In this document: positions 1 to 8,069 of the stretch, piece after piece
How positions within the stretch are numbered: position 1 is the stretch's first letter
Layout of the letters: every line of letters begins with the position of its first letter
NCBI RefSeq assembly: GCF_001705235.1
Contig: NZ_MCGV01000001.1
Coordinates: forward strand, 3,042,181-3,106,180
Length of the DNA: 64,000 nucleotides
Origin: Clostridium pasteurianum
GTDB lineage: Bacteria; Bacillota; Clostridia; Clostridiales; Clostridiaceae
Direction: 5' to 3'
Made by a program: the position numbers and the translations under genes
Notes under the pieces: generated by a model
Database searches by the model: none
The model's input: the letters and a program-made list of their open reading frames with translations, nothing else
What the model was told of the DNA's origin: nothing

Positions 1-50
1 TCTTTTCTTTCAAAGTCTCTAATTATTAAGTGATTTGTTTCTATTCTCAT
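1..50 (-). CDS. GNAT-type acetyltransferase, N-terminal fragment
   Basis: Only the first 16 codons lie in the window; the rest is beyond base 1. Read on the minus strand from ATG at 50, the peptide is MRIETNHLIIRDFERK. This resembles the opening beta strand of GNAT acetyltransferases (ETxRLxIRxF). A GGAGAAA ribosome site lies about 6 bases upstream. Transcription diverges from the cysteine desulfurase gene. The family call rests on a very short match and is tentative. Confidence 0.45.
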   Translation of the reverse strand, partial: MRIETNHLIIRDFERK

Positions 51-377
51 ACTAGCTTTCTCCTATATTATATAAATAATTGTTATTTTAAATGATAACA
101 TTCACCATACTTATAAATCAACCTTATAAATTTTTATGAACAAAAATGTGTTAGTTTAACATCTTAAGTTCCTTTTAGGTTGACAATTTTTTATTAATAA
201 TATATGCTTATGCTGGTATGTAATATATTTTAATATGAGGACGTATGCCCTTTTGATTTTTAAATAGATAATAAAGTAAATAAGCTGTTTAAATTCTACA
301 AACTTTGTAGAAATAATTATTTAAATAGTGATTTACTAATTGAATCTATATAGTTTATAGAAAGTGGTGACTACATA
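51..377 (+). promoter_or_regulatory. Divergent intergenic region with promoter and palindrome
   Basis: This gap separates the leftward acetyltransferase start from the rightward cysteine desulfurase gene. TTGACA at 180-185, a 17-base spacer and TATGCT at 203-208 form a plausible vegetative promoter reading right. A perfect 19-base palindrome, TTCTACAAACTTTGTAGAA, lies at 294-312 in the leader, about 65 bases before the start codon, and could be a repressor operator. No regulator can be assigned to it. Confidence 0.4.
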
Positions 378-1514
378 GTGGTTTATTTTGATAATAGTGC
401 AACGACAAAGCCTCTTAAGGAAGTTGCAGAAATAATGCAAGAGGTTTTTTATGATTATTACGGAAATCCCTCTTCACTCCATTTGTTTGGTAAAAAGGCT
501 GAGGATAAATTAATAGAAAGCAGAAAGATAATAGCAAATACTATAGGGGCTGAACCTAATGAGATTATATTCACATCAGGTGGAAGTGAGAGTAATAATT
601 TCTTAATAAAGGGATTTGCGAAACCGGGTACACACATAATAACTTCTAAAATTGAACATCCAAGTGTATTAAATACCTGTGAGCAGTTAAAGAAGTTCGG
701 AGTAGAAGTGACTTACATAAATGTAGATAATGAAGGCAAAATAGATATTGAAGAACTTAAAAATAGTATAAAAAAGAATACAGTTCTGGTAAGCATAATG
801 CATGTCAATAATGAGACGGGTATAATTCAGGATATAAAAAACATAGCTTCAATTGTACATGAAAAGAGCTCAAGGGCAAAGTTTCATGTAGATGCAGTTC
901 AAAGTTATGGAAAGCTCCCAATAAATCCAAAGGAAATGGGCATTGATTTAATGTCTGTAAGTGCTCATAAAATATATGGACCTAGAGGAATAGGTTTTGC
1001 TTATGTGAGAAAGGGTCTTATGCCTGAACCTCTTATATGCGGTGGAGGACAGGAACGCAATTTTAGATCTGGAACTGAAAACGTGCCTGCTATTGCAGCT
1101 TTTGCCTATGCAGCAGAGGATATACATAAAAAAATGCAGGATAACTATAAAAAAGTTAACGAGCTAAAAAAATATTTCATAGATAAGCTTGAAAAAATTG
1201 ATGATCTTAAAATTAACAGTAAGGTAAGAGAGGATTATCTTCCTCATGTGTTAAATGTGTCTTTTGAAGGTGTTAGAGGAGAAGTATTCGTTCATGCACT
1301 TGAAGATAAAGATATATATGTATCAACAGGATCAGCATGTTCCTCAAAGAAGCAGCATAAAAGCCATGTGCTTTGTGCCATTGGACTTTCTGACAGGGAT
1401 ATTGAAGGGGCAATAAGATTTAGCTTCTCACCAGAAAATACTATTGAAGAAGTAGATTATACAGTAGATAATATAGAAAAAACACTCAAATTTTTAAGGA
1501 GATTGAAGATATGA
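378..1514 (+). CDS. Cysteine desulfurase (NifS/IscS family)
   Basis: A PLP enzyme that takes sulfur from cysteine and passes it as a persulfide to an acceptor. The PLP lysine is K198 in SAHKIYGP and the catalytic cysteine is C321 in STGSACSSK; the 378 aa length fits the NifS/IscS class. Translation starts at GTG, with GTGG about 7 bases upstream. The stop overlaps the thiI start (ATGA). By analogy with the Bacillus NifZ-ThiI pair, it is probably the dedicated sulfur donor to ThiI for tRNA 4-thiouridine. No scaffold protein gene such as iscU lies beside it, which supports a tRNA role over general Fe-S assembly; that part is inference. Confidence 0.93.
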   Translation: MVYFDNSATTKPLKEVAEIMQEVFYDYYGNPSSLHLFGKKAEDKLIESRKIIANTIGAEPNEIIFTSGGSESNNFLIKGFAKPGTHIITSKIEHPSVLNTCEQLKKFGVEVTYINVDNEGKIDIEELKNSIKKNTVLVSIMHVNNETGIIQDIKNIASIVHEKSSRAKFHVDAVQSYGKLPINPKEMGIDLMSVSAHKIYGPRGIGFAYVRKGLMPEPLICGGGQERNFRSGTENVPAIAAFAYAAEDIHKKMQDNYKKVNELKKYFIDKLEKIDDLKINSKVREDYLPHVLNVSFEGVRGEVFVHALEDKDIYVSTGSACSSKKQHKSHVLCAIGLSDRDIEGAIRFSFSPENTIEEVDYTVDNIEKTLKFLRRLKI

Positions 1515-2680
1515 ATGAACTTTTGATGGTAAAATACGCTTCCGAAATTTTTTTAAAGGGATTAAATAAGAACAAATTTGAAAAAAGACTGAGAGAAAAT
1601 ATAAAAGCTTCTTTAAGAGGCGTTCAGTATGAATTTGTTTCTGATTCAGGAAGATGGTTTATAAAAAGCAGTGAGGTAAATGAAGCCATAGATAGAATTA
1701 AAAATGTTTTTGGTGTAGCAGAGGTATGCCTAGTTACCAAAATAGAAAATGATTTTGAAAAGATTAAAGAGCAGGCACTTCTAGAAGTTAAAGAAAGTGG
1801 AAAAACTACATTCAAAATCGAAACTAATAGAGCCAATAAAGCATTTCCTATAAACTCTATGGATGTAAATCGTGAAGTAGGAGCATATGTACTTCAAAAT
1901 GACGAAGATGTCAAGGTTGATATACATAAGCCAGAATGTTTAGTTAAGGTTGAAATAAGGAACAACAATACATATGTGTATTCAAAGAGAATTAAAGGTG
2001 TAAATGGTATGCCATACAAGACAAATGGTAAAACACTCTTAATGCTTTCAGGAGGAATTGATTCTCCAGTTGCAGGGTACATGATGGCAAGACGTGGCGT
2101 TGAAGTCAGTGGAGTATATTTTCACAGTGCACCATATACCAGTGAGAGAGCAAAGGATAAGGTTAAAGATTTGGCCAAGATACTTACAAAATACATTGGT
2201 GGAATGACTTTATATGTAGTTCCTTTTACAGATATTCAAATGCAGATAATTGAAAAATGCAGGGAAGATGAGCTTACTATAATAATGAGAAGATTTATGA
2301 TGAGTATAGCTTGTAAAATAGCAGAAGATAAGGGAATACAGTCGGTTGCTACAGGTGAGAGCATAGGTCAGGTAGCAAGTCAGACTATGGAAGGTTTAGT
2401 TGTAAGTAATGATTGCGCAGATAGACCTGTTTTTAGGCCATTAATATCTTTTGATAAGGTTGATATAATGGATATTTCAAGAGAAATAGGAACTTATGAA
2501 ACATCAATACTTCCTTACGAGGATTGTTGTACTATATTTGTTCCAAAGCATCCTAAAACAAGACCTATATTAAGAGAGATAAGAAAAGCAGAAGAGGTAC
2601 TTGATAAGCAAAAACTAATTGAAGATGCAGTAAACAATATGGAAGTAATAAAGATAAGTAATAATGCTTCGGAACATTAA
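1511..2680 (+). CDS. thiI: tRNA 4-thiouridine synthase ThiI
   Basis: Catalyses ATP-dependent thiolation of uridine 8 in tRNA and may also support thiamine thiazole synthesis. The N-terminal ferredoxin-like/THUMP region covers about residues 1-165. The PP-loop ATP site is SGGIDS at 180-185. C339 and C340 lie near the C terminus in a region matching the family's catalytic cysteine. At 389 aa it lacks the C-terminal rhodanese domain of the E. coli enzyme, so the upstream desulfurase must supply persulfide directly. The last four codons and the stop (SEH and TAA) appear to be contributed by the hairpin repeat that begins at the gene end, so the native C terminus may have been altered slightly. 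Confidence 0.94.
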   Translation: MNELLMVKYASEIFLKGLNKNKFEKRLRENIKASLRGVQYEFVSDSGRWFIKSSEVNEAIDRIKNVFGVAEVCLVTKIENDFEKIKEQALLEVKESGKTTFKIETNRANKAFPINSMDVNREVGAYVLQNDEDVKVDIHKPECLVKVEIRNNNTYVYSKRIKGVNGMPYKTNGKTLLMLSGGIDSPVAGYMMARRGVEVSGVYFHSAPYTSERAKDKVKDLAKILTKYIGGMTLYVVPFTDIQMQIIEKCREDELTIIMRRFMMSIACKIAEDKGIQSVATGESIGQVASQTMEGLVVSNDCADRPVFRPLISFDKVDIMDISREIGTYETSILPYEDCCTIFVPKHPKTRPILREIRKAEEVLDKQKLIEDAVNNMEVIKISNNASEH

Positions 2681-2893
2681 AAAAATTCTATAAATCTAAA
2701 GTAAAAAAATCCTAAAATCCTAAGATATTTCAATAACTCCCTATCGGTCAGACAAATTTAAATATCTAAGTATTTTATGATTTTTTTACTAAGATTTATT
2801 AGAATTTTTTTAAATTGTTCCTTCAGCATTATTACTTATCTTTTACAATAGTGTAAGGAAAAAATTCATCCGTACCTACGGAATTTTAGATGC
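2650..2893 (+). repeat. Mirror-arm hairpin repeat, thiI copy
   Basis: This is a large imperfect inverted repeat. The outer arms 2650-2668 (inside thiI codons) and 2825-2843 are perfectly complementary over 19 bases. Inside them are shared family parts: AACATTAAAAAAATTC on the left, a loop containing CAATAACTC and CAGACAAAT, and AGATTTATTAGAATTTTT on the right. A tail at 2861-2887 carries a small palindrome around CCGTACCTACGG. It probably acts as a terminator for the nifS-thiI operon. Related copies lie near 15.8, 26.1, 33.0 and 43.9 kb. Confidence 0.85.
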
Positions 2894-2964
2894 GGGTTTT
2901 TATAGTATATTATTTGGATAAATAAGTGGTGTTATGCACGAAGGTTTGGCGCTATTGCGGTAAT

Positions 2965-3156
2965 AATTAAAAATTAAGAATGAATAATTAAGAATGAATG
3001 TAACTTTTTCTCCATTTTACTGCGAAAAACTTTTAAAATTATAAATGCCTTCATTTCCACTGGTGGAAATGTTCTTTCCTAAATTATCAGGTTTTCCAGA
3101 GAAAATCGGCGGAAAATTATCATTAATTCTTAATTTTTAATTTTTAATTCTTAATT
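2965..3156. repeat. ATTAAGAAT-ended structured repeat, copy 1
   Basis: A roughly 190-bp element bounded by inverted ends rich in AATTAAAAATTAAGAAT on the left and its complement on the right. The interior holds GAATGTAACTTTTTCTCC and a small hairpin TTTCCACTGGTGGAAA, then GGTTTTCCAGAG. The same parts in the same order recur at 7817-7999, and a fragment occurs near 44436-44473. No coding potential was seen. It looks like a MITE-type non-autonomous element or a mobile structured RNA; no target duplication could be defined by eye. Together with the hairpin repeat at 2650-2893 it fills the gap between thiI and patB. Confidence 0.75.
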
Positions 3157-3221
3157 GATTTTTTAAATAGATGGATTATTGATAAAGCAATTTTTAAATT
3201 ATAATCAGGGAGGGTTTTGTT

Positions 3222-4379
3222 ATGTATAATTTTGATAAAGTAGTAAACAGAAGAAATACTAATTCAGCAAAATGGGATATGGAAACTGAAGATATCTTGC
3301 CTCTTTGGGTTGCGGACATGGATTTTGAGGTTGCACCGGAAATTTCAAAAGCTTTAAGAAAGAGAGCAGAACATCCTATATATGGTTATGTAAAAATGAG
3401 TGATGAGTATTATGACTCTATAATAAATTGGGTTAAAAGAAGACATGCCTGGGATATAGAAAAGGACTGGATAGTTTTTTCACCGGGAATAGTTCCAGGG
3501 ATAAATTTAATTGTAAATGCTTTAACGGAACCTCAAGATAAAGTCATACTTCAAACTCCAGTATACTATCCTTTTTATGGTGCAATTGAAAATAATGGAT
3601 GTACCGTTTTAAAGAATCCTCTTAAATTTGAAAATGGAAGATATGAGATGGATTTTGAAGATCTTAAAGAAAAACTTAAGGATCCAAAGGTTAAGCTTAT
3701 GATTTTATGCAGTCCACATAATCCTACAGGAAGGGTATGGACTAAGGATGAACTCACAAAGCTCGGAGAATTGTGCCTTGAGAATAATGTTACAGTTATT
3801 TCAGATGAAATTCATTCAGATCTTATTTATGAACCTAATAAACATACACCTTTTGCCTCAATAAGTGATGATTTTAAGAATAATTCTGTAGTATGCATAT
3901 CACCAAGTAAAACGTTTAATCTTGCAGGACTTCAGATTTCAAGTATTATAATTCCGGATGAAAAAGTAAGAAGAAAAGTTTTAAAAGTTATGGAGAGAAG
4001 TATACCTATCTGGCCAAATGTTTTTGGAATTGAAGCATCAATAGCAGCTTATAATGAGGGCGAAGCCTGGTTAAATGAACTTATGGAATATTTAAATGGA
4101 AATTTAAAGTTTCTTCAAGAATATATAAATGAAAATATGCCAAAAATAAAAGTTATAAAGCCTGAAGGAACATATTTAGTTTGGCTTGATTTTACGAGTC
4201 TTAATATGGCACCTAAAGAGCTTAAAGAGTTTATGCTTAAAAATGCAAAGGTATGGCTTGATGATGGTTATATATTTGGAGAAGAGGGAAATGGATTTGA
4301 AAGAATAAATATAGCATGTCCAAGAAGTACCTTAAAGGAAGCACTCATAAGAATTAAAAATGCTTTAAATGAAAAGTAG
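3222..4379 (+). CDS. patB: PatB/MalY-type aminotransferase (cystathionine beta-lyase)
   Basis: A fold-type I PLP enzyme of 385 aa. The N-terminal LPLWVADMDFEVAPEI and the PLP-lysine motif SPSKTFNLAGLQ (K230) are hallmarks of the MalY/PatB branch, which cleaves C-S bonds in cystathionine or cysteine conjugates, releasing pyruvate, ammonia and a thiol. AGGGAGG stands about 8 bases before the ATG. The DNA glycosylase gene follows after 8 bases, so the two are probably co-transcribed. The physiological substrate, cystathionine or another beta-substituted cysteine, cannot be told from sequence. Confidence 0.88.
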   Translation: MYNFDKVVNRRNTNSAKWDMETEDILPLWVADMDFEVAPEISKALRKRAEHPIYGYVKMSDEYYDSIINWVKRRHAWDIEKDWIVFSPGIVPGINLIVNALTEPQDKVILQTPVYYPFYGAIENNGCTVLKNPLKFENGRYEMDFEDLKEKLKDPKVKLMILCSPHNPTGRVWTKDELTKLGELCLENNVTVISDEIHSDLIYEPNKHTPFASISDDFKNNSVVCISPSKTFNLAGLQISSIIIPDEKVRRKVLKVMERSIPIWPNVFGIEASIAAYNEGEAWLNELMEYLNGNLKFLQEYINENMPKIKVIKPEGTYLVWLDFTSLNMAPKELKEFMLKNAKVWLDDGYIFGEEGNGFERINIACPRSTLKEALIRIKNALNEK

Positions 4380-4387
4380 GTGATAAC

Positions 4388-5005
4388 TTGAAGCTTATGC
4401 GTGAATTTTATAGCAGAGATACAATTGCTGTAGCAAAGGAGCTTTTGGGAAAGATATTAGTTCATGAAATAAATGGTGTAAAAACCTCAGGCAAGATTGT
4501 GGAAACTGAAGCTTATAGGGGAATTAAAGATAAAGGTGCTCATGCTTATGGTGGAAGAAGAACTCCCAGAAATGAAGCACTTTATGGACCAGCTGGGTAC
4601 TCTTATGTATATTTTATATATGGATTATACTATTGCATGAATGTAGTTGCCATGAAGGAGGGTATTCCAGAGGGAGTTCTTATAAGGGCAATAGAACCTG
4701 TTTCTGGCATAGAAACTATGAGTGAAAGAAGGTTTAAGAAACCTTACAGTGAGCTTAATAAGTATCAGCTTAAAAATCTAACCAATGGACCTTCTAAACT
4801 TTGCAGTGCTATGGATATAGCTAGAGAGCAGAATTCTATGGATTTATTAGGTGATGAACTTTATATTGAAGATGGAGACAGTGGAGCTTTTGAAATAATA
4901 GAGGCTAAAAGAGTTGGAATTGACTATGCAGAGGAAGCCAAAGATTATTTATGGAGATTTTATATAAAAGGTAATAAGTATGTGTCGGTGCTAAAAAAGG
5001 AATAA
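4388..5005 (+). CDS. 3-methyladenine DNA glycosylase (AAG/MPG family)
   Basis: Removes alkylated purines from DNA in base excision repair. The 205 aa protein carries family blocks LLGKILVHE, IVETEAYRG, ALYGPAGYSYVYFIYGLYYCMN and NGPSKLCSAM; the glutamate in VETEAY is the catalytic base by family knowledge. The start is TTG with AGGTG 5 bases upstream, directly after the patB stop; an ATG three codons later is spaced less well. Repair and C-S lyase functions are not obviously linked, so operon placement may be incidental. Confidence 0.92.
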   Translation: MKLMREFYSRDTIAVAKELLGKILVHEINGVKTSGKIVETEAYRGIKDKGAHAYGGRRTPRNEALYGPAGYSYVYFIYGLYYCMNVVAMKEGIPEGVLIRAIEPVSGIETMSERRFKKPYSELNKYQLKNLTNGPSKLCSAMDIAREQNSMDLLGDELYIEDGDSGAFEIIEAKRVGIDYAEEAKDYLWRFYIKGNKYVSVLKKE

Positions 5006-5124
5006 TGTGATATAAAATAAACAGTATAATTATTTAGTACTTAAAGTATTGAAATTATGATAATTATATACTATTTATAAATTATCTATATATACTTAAA
5101 ATAAGTATAGGGGTGGGGCGTTAT

Positions 5125-5487
5125 ATGCAAGAAAAGGATTATATTTTAAGATTAATAAAGTCATGTACACAATTGGCAGCTACGATTGTTACAGGGAAAA
5201 ATGTTATGGAATCATTAGTGGGTAAGCAGAAGAATAGTGTATCTATTTCTGAAAGTCAGATGCTTTCAATTATGATAAATAAATATATAGAAGAGGGCGA
5301 AATTAATAAAGCTGAAAATATGCTGTTTCAGGAAATAGAAAAATGCAAATCAGCATCAAATTTAGAAACAGCCTTATTATTTTATGAAAATCTTAGTAAA
5401 TGGAGTGAAAAGAGACTTAAACAATGTAACTTTTCAAAGCGCGAAATAGTTGAAGGAATAGAAGATGTGAAAAAACTGTATGAATAG
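5125..5487 (+). CDS. Conserved small protein, DUF6483-like
   Basis: A 120 aa protein of unknown function. The opening MQEKDYILRLIKSCTQ resembles a family of Firmicutes proteins starting with QDYILRLIE (DUF6483, from memory). The C-terminal half is helical and charged, with a TPR-like alternation around NKAENMLFQEIEKC. No signal peptide or membrane segment is visible. I place the start at ATG 5125, with GGGGTGGGG upstream, rather than at GTG 5113, which lies within that purine run. It stands alone, followed by the direct repeat at 5509 and the terminator at 5593. Confidence 0.65.
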   Translation: MQEKDYILRLIKSCTQLAATIVTGKNVMESLVGKQKNSVSISESQMLSIMINKYIEEGEINKAENMLFQEIEKCKSASNLETALLFYENLSKWSEKRLKQCNFSKREIVEGIEDVKKLYE

Positions 5488-5508
5488 TAATCTTGATATG
5501 TTTTAGCG

Positions 5509-5565
5509 AATTATTCACCACATAATTATGTTTGCCATATTATTATAAAATGATAAGCAATAAGT
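5509..5565. repeat. Direct repeat, left copy
   Basis: About 55 bases, including TTATTCACCA, TTATGTTT, CATATTAT and AATGATAAGCAATAAGTG, are repeated in the same orientation and spacing at about 6627-6678. The pair brackets 1.1 kb that contains one intact small gene and coding debris. In the right copy it lies immediately before the manC start, so the repeat may be a duplicated promoter or leader segment. Confidence 0.65.
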
Positions 5566-5592
5566 GGTAAGGTTAAATTTATGATTTTATAT

Positions 5593-5636
5593 AAAAGGTA
5601 TCATATTGTGAAGCGACACAGTATGATACTTTTTTA
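5593..5636 (+). terminator. Intrinsic terminator
   Basis: The stem GGTATCATATTGT pairs with ACAGTATGATAC with one bulged G and one G-T pair, a short loop AAGCGAC, and a T6 run after it. It lies about 105 bases after the DUF6483-like gene. Confidence 0.8.
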
Positions 5637-5732
5637 CAATGTCTTAAATACAAATTAGTATTATTATAGCAATAAATAAAGTTATATAGAAATAATGATA
5701 AAAATTGTATATAATATATATTGTAGAAAAAT

Positions 5733-6013
5733 GTGCGAGGTAGTTTAAATGGAGAAGGGTATGGGCTATATAATTTTCAAAAGAATGAAAATCCAACTGA
5801 TAAAATACCTATAATTGCTGCTTTTGAGGAAGCGGTTATTGGATAAGCCATATTTTAATGACTTTTATTAGCTTTGTATTCAACAATACTAGTATTATTA
5901 CAGCAATGGTCTTAAAGAAATATGCTGCATATATGTTCGCTAGACTAATGATTCCAATTATACTTAATAAAAACTTTGGCCCATTAGGTTTCATTATTAA
6001 AAATAAAACTTAA
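5733..6013 (+). pseudogene. Probable gene debris with frameshift
   Basis: Two short open stretches in different frames look protein-like but lack an intact gene. From GTG 5733 a 38-codon frame reads through GLYNFQKNENPTDKIP and ends in EEAVIG. After stops, a shifted frame reads FISFVFNNTSIITAMVLK, KYAAYMFARLMIPIILN and GPLGFIIKNKT to a stop at about 6013. The second part looks like the end of a membrane protein. I do not recognise the parent family. Besides the terminator at 5593-5636 and this debris I see nothing else in the 5488-6108 gap. Confidence 0.35.
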
Positions 6014-6108
6014 GAGCAGCGAAATAAAATAATTAGAAATATATTAATAATTATAATATTAATATATTTAGTTAGTTCAATATATAAATTGTAAGGAGAG
6101 ATTAAAGA

Positions 6109-6510
6109 ATGATTAACAATTCATATTTAAATGATGCATTTAAAAAGATACTATCACCAGAGGATGAATATGGGTATTACTTCTATTCAATGTCATTCGC
6201 TTCTGCTGGAGAATATCTTTTATATGGTGGCTCTGCGATGCTACTAAATAAACATTTGATAGTTTGCTTTACAAAGAAAAGAATAATTCTTGCAGAGGTA
6301 AACCCAATAACAGGTGATTTAACTGAAAATGTTAGCGATATTTCAATGAAAAATGTTACTGAGGTAATTGTAAAAAAAGGTATACTTAAAACTAAAATAA
6401 AATTATTATTTCCTAATGGCAGCAAGCTTGAATTTAAACCTAATAATATATGTGTAGGCTTGTCAAATCATAAAAAAAATTTATTAAAGTTAGTTGAATT
6501 ATATAAGTAA
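6109..6510 (+). CDS. Small PH-like domain protein, unknown function
   Basis: A 133 aa cytosolic protein without signal peptide. The pattern of short beta strands ending in a helix, especially HLIVCFTKKRIILAEV, MKNVTEVIVKKGILKTKIKL and the final KNLLKLVELYK, suggests a bacterial PH-like (YokE/bPH type) fold. Function is unknown. It has a clear AAGGAGAG ribosome site 9 bases before ATG. It sits between two direct repeats next to gene debris, so it may belong to a decaying accessory segment. The membrane proteins at 50.6-52.5 kb have a similar strand pattern, but no direct homology is claimed. Confidence 0.5.
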   Translation: MINNSYLNDAFKKILSPEDEYGYYFYSMSFASAGEYLLYGGSAMLLNKHLIVCFTKKRIILAEVNPITGDLTENVSDISMKNVTEVIVKKGILKTKIKLLFPNGSKLEFKPNNICVGLSNHKKNLLKLVELYK

Positions 6511-6515
6511 AATAG

Positions 6516-6608
6516 CTAACTCGAATTTTTTATGTTTTTTTAGGTGATTCTAATAATAAATTTGTTTCAATAAGGATAGGAATAATTGATGAGAAGTCTT
6601 TGAAATGA
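6516..6608 (+). pseudogene. Possible C-terminal gene fragment
   Basis: A 30-codon open stretch reads FYVFLGDSNNKFVSIRIG then IIDEKSLK and a stop. It has no start codon or ribosome site and resembles the tail of a longer protein. It lies just before the right copy of the direct repeat. The parent protein is not recognised, and chance is possible. Confidence 0.2.
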
Positions 6609-6626
6609 AAAATACATAAAATCTTA

Positions 6627-6678
6627 TTCACCATACGCTTATGTTTTTCATATTATACAATGATAAGCAATAAGTGAT
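6627..6678. repeat. Direct repeat, right copy
   Basis: Same-orientation partner of 5509-5565. It shares TATTCACCA, CATATTAT and AATGATAAGCAATAAGTG, with substitutions between. It ends directly at the manC start codon, so this copy probably contains that gene's upstream signals. Confidence 0.6.
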
Positions 6679-7761
6679 GTGGTGTTTTTTTTGTTATATG
6701 CACTTATACTTGCTGGAGGCAAGGGAACAAGATTATATCCACTGTCAAGAAAGGAAAATCCAAAACAATTCCTTAAGTTTGTGCATAACAAGAGCTTTTT
6801 GAGAAATACTGTGGATAGAATTAAAGCTCTTGTTGATAAAGATAATATATATATTGTAACTAATGAAAGATATATAAGTAAAATACAAAAGGAACTTCCA
6901 GAAATAAATAAGGATAATATATTTACAGAACCTGAGAATAAAGAAACTGCTACATGTATAGGGCTTTCAGCAGTAAAACTCTTAAAAAAGGACAACGATG
7001 CCACAATGATAGTGCTGCCTTCAGACCATTATATTGAAAGCGAAAAAGAATTTACAGATACTATAAAGCAGGCTGTTGAAATTGTGGATAAAAGGAGGGG
7101 TGTCGTAACAATAGGCATCACGCCAACAAGACCTGAAACTGGGTATGGATATATTCAAATTGGTGATAAAGTTATTAATTATGAATCTATATATAAAGTT
7201 GAAAGATTTCTTGAAAAACCTAATATTGAAGTTGCAAAGGATCTTTTAAGCAAAGGAAATTATTTGTGGAATAGTGGTATGTTTGTATGGAGAGCAGATA
7301 CTTATCTAAGAGAAATGAATAAATATCTGCCAAAGATGTATAAAGCTATGACAAAAATATACGAGTCAGTTGGAAGCGATAAAGAGGAAGAAGTAATAAA
7401 TGAACAGTATAAAGCTATAGATGGTATATCAGTAGATTTTGGAATAATGCAAAAAACTAGAAAAGCCTATGTGGTAAAATCAAATTTTGAATGGGATGAT
7501 TTAGGTAATTTCTCTTCTCTTGCAAGGTTTTTAAAAAGCTATGATGGGGGGAATACTGTAACTGATAATGTTTTTTTAGAGGATACAGAGAACTGCTCTA
7601 TATTTGGAGACAAAAACCTCATAATTTGTTTCGGGGTTAAGGACTTAATAGTCGTTGATGCTGGAAATGTAGTTTTAATAATGGACAAAAATCGTGATCA
7701 AGAATTAAAGCATTTAGTCGAAGAATTAAATAATAACAAGGATGTAGAAGACTATCTTTAA
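6679..7761 (+). CDS. manC: Mannose-1-phosphate guanylyltransferase
   Basis: Makes GDP-mannose from mannose-1-phosphate and GTP for surface polysaccharides. The nucleotide-binding motif LAGGKGTRLYPLSR lies at about residues 9-22, followed by NPKQF, the substrate loop ETGYGYIQIG and the FLEKP motif typical of the family. At about 360 aa it is the nucleotidyltransferase alone, without the phosphomannose isomerase domain found in longer ManC proteins. The start is uncertain: GTG at 6679 or 6682 or TTG at 6691 all fit and no strong ribosome site separates them. It is a single-gene unit followed by an ATTAAGAAT-type repeat. Confidence 0.9.
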   Translation: MVFFLLYALILAGGKGTRLYPLSRKENPKQFLKFVHNKSFLRNTVDRIKALVDKDNIYIVTNERYISKIQKELPEINKDNIFTEPENKETATCIGLSAVKLLKKDNDATMIVLPSDHYIESEKEFTDTIKQAVEIVDKRRGVVTIGITPTRPETGYGYIQIGDKVINYESIYKVERFLEKPNIEVAKDLLSKGNYLWNSGMFVWRADTYLREMNKYLPKMYKAMTKIYESVGSDKEEEVINEQYKAIDGISVDFGIMQKTRKAYVVKSNFEWDDLGNFSSLARFLKSYDGGNTVTDNVFLEDTENCSIFGDKNLIICFGVKDLIVVDAGNVVLIMDKNRDQELKHLVEELNNNKDVEDYL

Positions 7762-7816
7762 GGATAAAGCAAGGAAAAAATTTATTATAACTGATACTTG
7801 GAGTTGCTGCGTTAAT

Positions 7817-7999
7817 AATTAAAAATTAAGAATGAAGAATTGAGAATGAATGTAACTTTTTCTCCGTTACACTACGAAAAATTTTTAAACTTACATTTTT
7901 TCATTTATACTGGTGTAAATGTTCTCTTATATATTATTAGGTTTTCCAGAGTAAAGCGGGGGAAAATCATTATTCATTCTTAATTTTTAACTCTTAATT
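7817..7999. repeat. ATTAAGAAT-ended structured repeat, copy 2
   Basis: Second full copy of the element at 2965-3156, in the same orientation. Left end AATTAAAAATTAAGAATG, internal GAATGTAACTTTTTCTCC, a central TTTATACTGGTGTAAA stem, GGTTTTCCAGAG, and a right end of TTCTTAATTTTTAAC. The central hairpin keeps its pairing although bases differ from copy 1 (CAC/GTG against TAC/GTG with compensating ends), which hints at selected structure. It fills the manC-alsD gap. Confidence 0.75.
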
Positions 8000-8069
8000 A
8001 TTTTTGTTATATCCTTTATGTTGCTTTAATATCTTATATGTTATAATTTGTTTTGAGGTGAATGTAAAA

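Noticed and set aside
2650-2893. CRISPR array or riboswitch at the hairpin repeats
   Set aside because: There are no regularly spaced identical repeats with unique spacers, and the structures follow stop codons and not start codons.
3222-5005. patB and the DNA glycosylase as a functional pair
   Set aside because: They are close enough for co-transcription but no shared pathway is known or suggested by motifs.
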